A program made the translations under genes and the position numbers. Shown here piece by piece: positions 1-5,120 of a DNA stretch of 10,478 bases (the stretch's first letter is position 1; every line of letters begins with the position of its first letter). A model generated the notes under the pieces. The model was given only the letters and a program-made list of their open reading frames with translations, was not told the DNA's origin and did no database searches. Source of the stretch: JBBCJT01 sp037190665 (GTDB lineage Bacteria > Pseudomonadota > Alphaproteobacteria > Acetobacterales > Acetobacteraceae); the NCBI GenBank assembly GCA_037190665.1, contig JBBCJT010000127.1:1-10478 (forward strand). The letters run 5' to 3'.

Positions 1-1
1 G

Positions 2-1552
2 CCGGAGCAGGAACCGCCGCCGGCCTGGGCGGCACTGGCCGAGGATGCCGCCAACGGGCGCGTCATCGCCGCGGCCGCGACCGGATCGCAGGGCCGCTGG
101 TGCTTCGCCGTCGCGATCGGCCCGGCGGAACCGTCCGGCACAGCCCGGCGGCCAGCGGTCCTGCTGCTCGAGGTCGCATCCGCGCTGCCGATGGACCTCG
201 TGCTCACGCGGGAGCGCATGGCCTTCCTCGGCGCGCTCGCGGAGGCGGGCGTGGCCGAGGCAGCGATGCAGTCGCGCATGCCGCATGCGCTGGCCGCACT
301 CGTCGCGGACACCTTCGCCAAGGCGCCCGAACTGCCGCAGGGGCTGCACGAGGCGGCCTCCGTCCTCGCCAACGCCGGGCTGGCCGGTGCGGAGCGTGTC
401 GCGATCGTCCTGCCCCGCACACGCGCGGTGGCGCTGTCCGATCAGCCGAAGACGGAACGCGGGGCGGATCTTCCCCGCCGGCTGGTCTCGCTCGCGCATG
501 AGGCGATCGACCGCGGCGCGGCGCGGCTTGCCGTGCCCGGCGAAGCGCCCACGCCGGCGGAACGCGCCCTTGCCGACGCCTTCGGCCCGCGTCCGCTGCT
601 CATCGCGCCTTCGGCTAAGGGCGACGCGGTGGTGATCGCGTTCTTCCCGCCGGGCGCGACGCTGCCGCCACAGGCCGCGGACCGGCTGGTGCCCGCCGCA
701 TCCCTTCTCGGCATGGTCGCGGGTGCGCGGCGGCGGCGACCCGTCGCACCACGGCGATGGATGGTGTTCGCGGCCGTGGCCGCCCTGCTTGGCCTGCTCG
801 CCGTGCTGCCGCGCGCGGCGACGGTCGAAGCGCCGGTGGTCCTGCGGCCGGAGCACGTGCAGGTGGTCACCGCGCCGTTCGACGGGATCCTCGAAGCGTC
901 ATCCGTGCAGCCGGGCGATACGGTGGCGCTAGGGACCACGCCGCTGGCCCGGCTCGCGACGCGGGAGGTAGAACTCGAACTGGCGTCGGCGCGTGCGCGT
1001 GCGGCGAATGACGTGCGGGACGCGGCCGTCGCGCGCGCGGCGGGGCAGCCGGCGCAGGAGCAGATCTCCCTTCTGTCCGCGCGGCGTGGCGAGGCGCAGG
1101 TCGCGCTGCTGGAACACAGGCTGCATCTTGCCGATGTGCGCGCGCCCGCCGACGGCGTCATCATCAGCGGCGACCTGCGCCGCAGCCTCGGCCAGCCGCT
1201 GACGCGCGGGCAGGTGCTGTTCGAGATCGCGCTGGCGGGACCGCTGCGCGCGGAGATCCTTGTGCTGGACGAGGACAGCACGGCCATCCGCGAAGGCCAG
1301 CCGATCCGCTTCGCGACGGCGTCGGAACCCGGGCGGGTGCGGACGGCGGTGGTGGAACGGCTGCGGCCGATGTCCGAGGTCGTTCAGGGCCGCAACGTCT
1401 TCCGGGTGATCGCGAAGCTGACCGGAGAGGATACGGATGGCCTGCGGCCCGGCATGGAAGGCTGGGCGCGGGTCGAGGTCGGCAGCACGACATGGCTCAT
1501 GAGCCTGCTGCGCGATCCGATCCGGTGGGTAAGACGGCAGTTGTGGATCTAG
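2..1552 (+). CDS. HlyD-family membrane fusion / periplasmic adaptor protein with N-terminal cytoplasmic region (5' partial)
   Basis: The 3' end of a longer gene. The frame is open to the left edge with the same G/C-rich third positions, and its first ATG (191) lies inside what looks like continuous coding sequence, so the true start is probably outside the window. Residue numbers count from base 2. Residues 1 to about 240 are a soluble alanine-rich region of GAF-like character (weak guess), followed by an arginine-rich stretch (about 243-252) and one membrane helix (about 253-271). Next come a lipoyl/barrel-sandwich half (about 292-317, APFDGIL...VQPGDTV), a short helical hairpin (about 320-379), the second half (about 380-408, VRAPADGVI) and a beta-barrel domain ending near 495. 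The tail is aromatic and basic (WVRRQLWI). Such adaptors link an inner-membrane exporter to an outer-membrane channel; the exporter must lie outside the window. HlyD-type fold is secure; substrate is unknown. Confidence 0.85.
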   Translation, partial: PEQEPPPAWAALAEDAANGRVIAAAATGSQGRWCFAVAIGPAEPSGTARRPAVLLLEVASALPMDLVLTRERMAFLGALAEAGVAEAAMQSRMPHALAALVADTFAKAPELPQGLHEAASVLANAGLAGAERVAIVLPRTRAVALSDQPKTERGADLPRRLVSLAHEAIDRGAARLAVPGEAPTPAERALADAFGPRPLLIAPSAKGDAVVIAFFPPGATLPPQAADRLVPAASLLGMVAGARRRRPVAPRRWMVFAAVAALLGLLAVLPRAATVEAPVVLRPEHVQVVTAPFDGILEASSVQPGDTVALGTTPLARLATREVELELASARARAANDVRDAAVARAAGQPAQEQISLLSARRGEAQVALLEHRLHLADVRAPADGVIISGDLRRSLGQPLTRGQVLFEIALAGPLRAEILVLDEDSTAIREGQPIRFATASEPGRVRTAVVERLRPMSEVVQGRNVFRVIAKLTGEDTDGLRPGMEGWARVEVGSTTWLMSLLRDPIRWVRRQLWI

Positions 1553-1562
1553 ACCCGCAGTA

Positions 1563-1582
1563 GCGACATCCGGAGATGTCGC
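1563..1582. terminator. Perfect hairpin between convergent genes
   Basis: An 8-bp perfect inverted repeat (GCGACATC / GATGTCGC) encloses a CGGA tetraloop. It lies 10 bp after the stop of the HlyD-type gene and 19 bp after the stop of the convergent RidA-family gene. The symmetry suits a terminator or mRNA 3'-end stabiliser for both transcripts. Neither strand has a T-run after the stem, so it is not a classical intrinsic terminator. Confidence 0.4.
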
Positions 1583-1601
1583 CGGAGCAGGCTCGCCGCC
1601 C

Positions 1602-1976
1602 TCAGTCGGTCAACGCGACGCAGGCGAAGCCGACCCGCGCCTCCGTCGGCACGCCGAACAGCGCCGTATGACGCGCCGGCAAACCACCGGGGAAGTGCTT
1701 CACGTACTCCGCGTTGCAGGCGGCATAGTCGGCGCGGTCGCTGATCAGCATCGTGACCTGCACGACGCGGTCGAGGCTGCTGCCGGCCTCGGCCAGCAAC
1801 TCGCTGATGCACGCCAGCGCGTTGCGCACCTCCTCCGCCGGCGTCGCACCACGATGCACGCCGCGCGCCGGATCGTGCGGCGCCGAATGGCCGGAGACCC
1901 ACACCATGCCGCGCGCCTTCACCACGCGGCTGAACGGCCGCGTCTCACCGGCAGCGGGCTCGCCATAGAACTGCAT
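1602..1976 (-). CDS. RidA/YjgF/YER057c/UK114 family protein
   Basis: A 124-residue protein, the usual size of a trimeric cytosolic Rid-domain protein. Family members hydrolyse reactive enamine/imine intermediates such as 2-aminoacrylate from PLP enzymes. Visible landmarks are VSGH near 28-30, the long helix VRNALACISELLAEAG (50-65), VTMLISD (74-80), the Asn-containing helix YAACNAEYVKHF and PARHT (100-104). Arg102 aligns with the substrate-carboxylate arginine (Arg105 of E. coli RidA). The usual glutamate in the last strand (EIEA, Glu120 in E. coli) appears to be Phe117, so this may be a Rid subfamily other than canonical RidA. The ATG at 1976 is chosen because GGAG lies 6 nt before it; an ATG two codons upstream (1982) abuts that site. 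It is separated from the aldolase by 104 bp with a hairpin, so it probably has its own promoter. Confidence 0.85.
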   Translation of the reverse strand: MQFYGEPAAGETRPFSRVVKARGMVWVSGHSAPHDPARGVHRGATPAEEVRNALACISELLAEAGSSLDRVVQVTMLISDRADYAACNAEYVKHFPGGLPARHTALFGVPTEARVGFACVALTD

Positions 1977-1993
1977 CGACATCTCCACGGACT

Positions 1994-2018
1994 GCGACGT
2001 CGCTATCCCGCACGTCGC
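1994..2018. promoter_or_regulatory. Palindrome and direct repeat upstream of the RidA-family gene
   Basis: A 10-bp perfect palindrome GCGACGTCGC (1994-2003) lies 18-27 bp upstream of the gene's start codon. Its ACGTCGC half recurs at 2012-2018, giving a direct repeat with 15-bp period. This could be an operator, but such G/C-rich words are common in this genome and no regulator is encoded nearby. Confidence 0.2.
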
Positions 2019-2050
2019 GAGGGAGTGTCGCAACCGGTCCCGCGCGATGA

Positions 2051-2073
2051 GGGCGGGGCTGCGCGCCCCGCCC
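2051..2073. terminator. Strong hairpin downstream of the aldolase gene
   Basis: A 9-bp perfect stem (GGGCGGGGC / GCCCCGCCC) with a 5-nt loop begins 7 bp after the aldolase stop codon, in the direction of its transcription. It is very stable but is followed by TCATCG rather than a T-run. It is probably the 3'-end structure of the aldolase mRNA, separating it from the RidA-family gene. Confidence 0.45.
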
Positions 2074-2080
2074 GCCGGGT

Positions 2081-3001
2081 TCAGAACTTGCCCTGGTAGA
2101 TCTCGACGATCCTGCCGAGCATCTCCAGCGCCTGATCCTTCGGCCGCTGGAACGTGTTGCGCCCGATGATCGAGCCGTTGCCGCCGCCGTCGCGGATCGC
2201 GCGGCACTCGGCATAGATGCCGTCGAGATCCTTCGCCTCGCCGCCCGAGAACACGACCAGCCGCTTGCCGGCGAAGCAGGCCTGCACGACGTGTTCCACA
2301 CGCCTGGACAGCGTCGCGATGTCGATGTTCTGCTTCTCGTAGGTGGGCTTCGCGGCGGCGAGCGAGACCGCCTCCGTCGGCGGCTTCACCTTGATGATGT
2401 GCGCGCCGAGAAGTGCGGCCATGTGCGCGGCATAGGCGCAGATATCCACCGCCGTCTCGCCCGCCTTGTCGAGGTTCGGGCCGCGCGGATACGACCACAT
2501 CACCACGGCGAGACCGGCGGCCTTCGCCTCCTCGGCCAGTTCGCGGATCTCCTCCATCAGTTCGAAGGCGTATTCGCTGCCCGGATAGATGGTGAAGCCG
2601 ATCGCCGAGCAGCCCAGCCGCAGCGCATCGGCGACCGATGCCGTGACCGCCTGGTCCTTCTCGGTGGCGAGGCTGTTCGACGAGTTCATCTTCAGGATGG
2701 TCGGGATCGCACCGGCATAGCTCGACGCACCGGCCTCGATCATGCCCAGCGGCGCGGCATAGGCGGACAGTCCCGCTTCGATCGCGAGCTGGAAGTGATA
2801 GTGCGGATCATAGGCCGCGGGGTTCGGCGCGAAGCTGCGCGCGGGTCCGTGTTCGAAGCCCTGGTCCACCGGCAGGATGACGAGCTTGCCGGTGCCGCCC
2901 AGCTTTCCTTCCATCAGGATGCGGGCGAGGTTCGCCCTGGTGCCCGGATTGTCGCTCTCGTACCAGTCCAGGATCTTCCGGACCCGCTGGGTGATGCGCA
3001 T
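2081..3001 (-). CDS. fbaB: Class I fructose-bisphosphate aldolase, DhnA/FbaB (archaeal-type) family
   Basis: A 306-residue cytosolic enzyme that reversibly cleaves fructose 1,6-bisphosphate to dihydroxyacetone phosphate and glyceraldehyde 3-phosphate (glycolysis/gluconeogenesis). It is a TIM-barrel of the metal-independent Schiff-base class. LPVDQGFEHG (43-52) carries the active-site Asp46. AHIIKVKPPTE (200-210) carries the Schiff-base lysine, most likely Lys204 by analogy with IVK motifs of archaeal aldolases. FSGGEA (251-256) and GRNTFQR (280-286) are phosphate-binding loops. Length and ends are complete. The ATG at 3001 is preceded by AGGGAG at 6 nt spacing. The gene lies 45 bp downstream of the unknown gene at 3047-3478, probably in one transcript. 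Some DhnA relatives use other ketose phosphates, but the closest fit is the fructose-bisphosphate enzyme. Confidence 0.93.
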   Translation of the reverse strand: MRITQRVRKILDWYESDNPGTRANLARILMEGKLGGTGKLVILPVDQGFEHGPARSFAPNPAAYDPHYHFQLAIEAGLSAYAAPLGMIEAGASSYAGAIPTILKMNSSNSLATEKDQAVTASVADALRLGCSAIGFTIYPGSEYAFELMEEIRELAEEAKAAGLAVVMWSYPRGPNLDKAGETAVDICAYAAHMAALLGAHIIKVKPPTEAVSLAAAKPTYEKQNIDIATLSRRVEHVVQACFAGKRLVVFSGGEAKDLDGIYAECRAIRDGGGNGSIIGRNTFQRPKDQALEMLGRIVEIYQGKF

Positions 3002-3046
3002 GCGTACTCCCTCGTCGCACTGGTCGTCTCGGTCGGCGGCGACCCG

Positions 3047-3478
3047 TCAGGCCGTCCGCACCGCCCTGTCATCGGGGGCGGGCGGGGGCATGCCCAGCCA
3101 TTGCGGCAGTCTTCGGGCAGCACCGCGCACCGAAAGATCGAGCGCGGGAGGACGCGCGGACCACAGCGTCGCACCCGTCTCCGCCGCGATGGCGGCGACC
3201 TGCCGGAACGCATCCTCCCGCGCGGCGAGGATCACGATCCCGCAGCCAACCGACAGCGCCTCCAGCGCGCGGCCGGGCGCATCCGCGCAATCGAGCGCAT
3301 CCATCGTCACCGCATCCGGCCGTGCCTGCCGCGCGGCGGTGACGAGTGCCCGCCACCAGCCGCATCCGGCATAGAGACCCGCGCCCGGAGCGGACAGCAG
3401 CAGCACCGGACGGGCGTGCGAAAGCGCGGCCAGCGCATCGCCAAGCCCATGCACCACCACGGCCGGCGGGACTGTCAT
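3047..3478 (-). CDS. Conserved-looking hypothetical protein upstream of the aldolase
   Basis: I do not recognise a family for this 143-residue protein. It has no signal peptide or clear membrane helix. The sequence alternates hydrophobic strands (AVVVHGL, PVLLLSAPGAG at 23-33, DAVTMDALD, GCGIVILA) with alanine-rich helices, as in a small alpha/beta domain. A Cys-Gly-Trp-Trp patch sits near residues 39-42 and a proline-rich tail follows about residue 130. The ATG at 3478 has GAGGG 6 nt upstream and G/C-rich third positions support coding. It lies 45 bp before the aldolase start on the same strand, suggesting one operon. A role tied to the aldolase is only inference; a regulatory or degenerate sugar-phosphate domain is possible. 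Confidence 0.7.
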   Translation of the reverse strand: MTVPPAVVVHGLGDALAALSHARPVLLLSAPGAGLYAGCGWWRALVTAARQARPDAVTMDALDCADAPGRALEALSVGCGIVILAAREDAFRQVAAIAAETGATLWSARPPALDLSVRGAARRLPQWLGMPPPAPDDRAVRTA

Positions 3479-3539
3479 GCTTGACCCTCAAGCGCGGCTG
3501 GGGCTTTGGTGCAAGTGCCACGCAACAATCGGGAATCGC
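3479..3539. promoter_or_regulatory. Divergent promoter region between the aldolase operon and the zapA block
   Basis: This 61-bp gap separates two divergent start codons and must carry, or closely border, promoters for both directions unless they lie inside the genes. A TTGACC at 3481-3486 could be a -35 element for the + strand, but no good -10 follows at 16-18 bp. On the - strand I find no convincing pair. The region is placed by gene geometry, not by a strong promoter match. Confidence 0.35.
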
Positions 3540-3737
3540 ATGGCCGAAAACGATGAGGTGGCGGTCGCGCTGGCGCGGCTGGAAGCGGCACTGGCGCGGA
3601 TCGCAGCGGCAGCGGAACGGCCGCGCCCGCCGGCCGAGCCTGCGCCGGAGACGGCGGAGATCGCCGCACGCCTGGATGAGATCATCGCCGAAGTGCGCAC
3701 CGCACTCGCCGGTGCGCCCGCGAAGGAGCCGGCCTGA
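3540..3737 (+). CDS. Small coiled-coil protein upstream of zapA (DUF4164 / ZauP-like)
   Basis: A 65-residue protein with two amphipathic alanine-rich helices (about 6-26 and 40-60) joined by a proline-rich turn (RPRPPAEPAPE). The first helix shows heptad-like spacing of Val/Leu/Ile, as expected for a coiled coil. Its TGA overlaps the zapA ATG by one base (TGATG), implying translational coupling. In Caulobacter a small coiled-coil protein, ZauP, is encoded with ZapA and works with it to focus the Z-ring; position and build fit that role, but sequence alone does not prove homology. I prefer the ATG at 3540 (weak GGGA upstream). An in-frame ATG at 3477 would add 21 unconvincing residues and reach into the divergent gene's start codon. 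Confidence 0.7.
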   Translation: MAENDEVAVALARLEAALARIAAAAERPRPPAEPAPETAEIAARLDEIIAEVRTALAGAPAKEPA

Positions 3738-4066
3738 TGGCGCAGGTGGATGTCCGGATCAACGGCTACTCCTACTCGCTCGGCTGCGCCGACGGGGAGG
3801 AGGACCATCTGCGCGCCATGGCCGCGAAGGTGGAAGCCACGGTGGGCATGGTGAAGGCCGCGGGCGGCGCGATCGGCGAGGCGCGCACGCTGATCATGGC
3901 CGCCCTGCTGCTCGCCGACCGCGTGACCGACCTGGAGGCCGGCGCGCCCGTGATGGCGGCACCGCCGCCCGCGCCCGCACCCGCGCTCGACCCGGAACTG
4001 GTCGAGCGGCTGGTGCATGCCGCCGAGCAGGCGGAGCGCATTGCGGCAGCGCTGGAGGCTGCCTAA
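3737..4066 (+). CDS. zapA: Cell division protein ZapA
   Basis: A 109-residue cytosolic protein that binds and bundles FtsZ filaments at the division site. The N-terminal globular part matches the family: VDVRINGYSYSLGC (4-17), DGEEDHLRAMAAKVE (19-33), and the helix GEARTLIMAALLLADRVTDLE (47-67, shown by IMAALLLADRV). A Pro/Ala linker (about 72-84) leads to a short C-terminal helix (about 86-109) that would supply the coiled coil; this part is more linker-like than in enterobacterial ZapA. The start overlaps the stop of the preceding coiled-coil gene, and the 6S RNA candidate begins just after the stop. This zapA - 6S - cyclo-ligase order is conserved in many Proteobacteria. Confidence 0.9.
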   Translation: MAQVDVRINGYSYSLGCADGEEDHLRAMAAKVEATVGMVKAAGGAIGEARTLIMAALLLADRVTDLEAGAPVMAAPPPAPAPALDPELVERLVHAAEQAERIAAALEAA

Positions 4067-4069
4067 CTT
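4041..4069 (+). promoter_or_regulatory. ssrS: Candidate sigma-70-type promoter for the 6S RNA
   Basis: TTGCGG (4041-4046) and TAACTT (4064-4069) are separated by 17 bp. The -35 keeps TTG and the -10 keeps the important first T, A and last T. It lies across the last codons and stop of zapA and would start transcription at about 4075-4078, at the beginning of the structured RNA. The match is by eye. Confidence 0.45.
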
Positions 4070-4201
4070 CACCGGGCGGAGCTGCCGGGTGCGTCAGGAA
4101 GTTCATCCCCGGGGCCGTATTTACTCCCTTGGGAGCTGGCTCTGTCGTGGCCGTGGTCACGTTACCCGGTGCCCACCTGCTGTGAAGCAGGCCCAGGGAG
4201 G
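4070..4201 (+). ncRNA. ssrS: 6S RNA (ssrS), candidate
   Basis: 6S RNA mimics an open promoter and binds RNA polymerase holoenzyme in slow growth. Three things support it. The spot is exactly where 6S lies in many Proteobacteria, between zapA and the cyclo-ligase gene. The segment at 4106-4127 (TCCCCGGGGCCGTATTTACTCC) resembles the E. coli 6S stretch TCCCCTGAGCCGATATTTCA. The region is rich in pairing: CACCGGG 4070-4076 with CCCGGTG 4165-4171, GTGGC/GTCAC near 4148-4161, CCTGCT/AGCAGG 4176-4191 with a GTGA loop, and CTCCCTTGGG 4124-4133 with CCCAGGGAG 4192-4200. The length of about 130 nt is short for the family, so both ends are uncertain by 10-20 nt. The 3' end runs into the ribosome binding site of the cyclo-ligase gene. 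Confidence 0.75.
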
Positions 4202-4206
4202 ATGAC

Positions 4207-4800
4207 ATGCCAACGGCCATGGCGGCTCCGCACCCCATCTATTGCGACACGCTTCTCCGCGAGCTGAAGACAGAGCTGCGGCAGGCGGCGTTCGCCCGCC
4301 GCGCGGGGCTCGATCCGGCGCTGGGGACGCGGGTGGCGGGCCATGTGCTGGAACGGGCCGCCCCGCCGGCCGGCGCGGTCTGCGCGCTGTTCTGGCCGCT
4401 GCCGGACGAGCTCGACACGCGGCCGCTGATCCAGGCGCTGCACGGCCGCGGGCACGCGATCGCGCTGCCGGAGACGCCGGTGCGCGGCCGGCCCCTCACT
4501 TTCCGCCGCTGGCAGCCGGGCGCGGCCCTGATCGCTGGCCGGTTCGGCACGCATCACCCCGACGGCGAGACGCTGGTGCCGGACTGGCTCGCCGTGCCGC
4601 TGCTCGCCTTCGATGCGGCGGGGCGACGGCTGGGCTACGGCGCCGGCTACTACGACCGCACGCTCGCCGCGCTGCCACGGGCGCGCGCCATCGGCCTGGC
4701 CTTCGCGGCGCAGGAGGTGAGCGAAGTGCCGACAGGGCCGGACGACGTGCCGCTATCGACCATCGTCACGGAAAACGGGATCGTGCGGCCGGCTGGTTGA
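4207..4800 (+). CDS. ygfA: 5-formyltetrahydrofolate cyclo-ligase (MTHFS)
   Basis: A 197-residue cytosolic enzyme (EC 6.3.3.2) converting 5-formyl-THF plus ATP to 5,10-methenyl-THF, returning a storage and inhibitory folate to the active pool. Family landmarks are LRELKTELR (18-26), the FWPLPDELDTRPLI segment (62-75), the strand-turn AIALPE (84-89), GRPLTFRRW (94-102), THHPDG and, decisively, LGYGAGYYDRTLA (142-154), the glycine/tyrosine-rich ATP/phosphate loop. The C-terminal VPLSTIVTENGI is also typical. Length is normal. The ATG at 4207 has AGGGAGG 5 nt upstream. That site can pair with 4124-4133, so translation could depend on the fold or processing of the adjoining 6S RNA. Gene order zapA-6S-ygfA supports the call. 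Confidence 0.95.
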   Translation: MPTAMAAPHPIYCDTLLRELKTELRQAAFARRAGLDPALGTRVAGHVLERAAPPAGAVCALFWPLPDELDTRPLIQALHGRGHAIALPETPVRGRPLTFRRWQPGAALIAGRFGTHHPDGETLVPDWLAVPLLAFDAAGRRLGYGAGYYDRTLAALPRARAIGLAFAAQEVSEVPTGPDDVPLSTIVTENGIVRPAG

Positions 4801-5120
4801 TATCCCGGGGCCCACTCTCGCTTGCGAAATCGGAAGGTGGACGAGAAGGCAGGACCTGTCGCGCAAAGTCCCCTCTCCCGCCCGGCGGGAGAGGGAGGGG
4901 CCCGCGCTTGCGCGGGAGGGTGAGGGTCCCTGTGCCAAGGCGAGACGTCGCCGTGGTGCTGGCGGGACCACCCTCACCCCGGCCCTCTCCCGCACGCGGG
5001 AGAGGGAGAATCAGCCGCCTCATCCCCGCTCACAGGGACGAGGGGTGCTGTCTTATCGACCTGTGATCGATGCCGCCCGGGTGGTGACCTGTCTCGCGCG
5101 CCGCCGGTGGCGCGGATGGG
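4801..5120. other. Non-coding stretch with mosaic repeat
   Basis: This 320-bp interval separates the convergent ends of the cyclo-ligase gene (+) and the flavoprotein gene (-). The core (4871-5006) is the palindromic repeat listed separately. Open frames here on both strands are low-complexity Arg/Pro/Gly translations of the repeat. Near the right end CGCGCC (5097-5102) can pair with GGCGCG (5109-5114), 6 bp after the flavoprotein stop, a weak 3'-end hairpin. I see no other gene or site. Confidence 0.6.
4871..5006. repeat. Mosaic intergenic palindromic repeat (REP/RIME-like)
   Basis: Two related hairpins flank the element: 4871-4895 (CCCTCTCCCGCC / GGCGGGAGAGGG) and 4983-5006 (CCCTCTCCCGC / GCGGGAGAGGG). 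Between them are a small hairpin CCCGCG-CTTG-CGCGGG (4901-4916) and a long-range pair GGGTGAGGG (4918-4926) with CCCTCACCC (4971-4979). The whole unit can form a cruciform with a centre of about 44 nt. Similar CCCTCACCC...CCCTCTCCCGC words are widespread as multi-copy intergenic repeats in alphaproteobacteria and other Proteobacteria. Copy number cannot be seen here. It may also serve as a 3'-end structure for the two convergent transcripts. Confidence 0.75.

Noticed and set aside
1977..2498. Upstream extension of the RidA-family frame to 298 residues
   Set aside because: The added part is a shadow of the aldolase gene in another frame; the Rid domain is complete from 1976.
2291..3484. A 397-codon + strand frame across the aldolase and the unknown gene
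   Set aside because: It is antisense to the aldolase, whose motifs are unambiguous; the translation is Arg/His-rich low-complexity sequence.
4070..4091. Intrinsic terminator of zapA (hairpin CACC.GGCGG / CTGCC.GGTG)
   Set aside because: No T-run follows, the stem contains a G-G mismatch, and the segment is better explained as the 5' arm of the 6S RNA.
4871..5006. CRISPR array or insertion-sequence end
   Set aside because: The repeats are inverted hairpins without regular spacers, and no transposase or target duplication is visible.
4753..5066. Open frames through the 4801-5045 gap on both strands
   Set aside because: They translate the palindromic repeat into Arg/Pro/Gly-rich sequence and have no ribosome binding sites.
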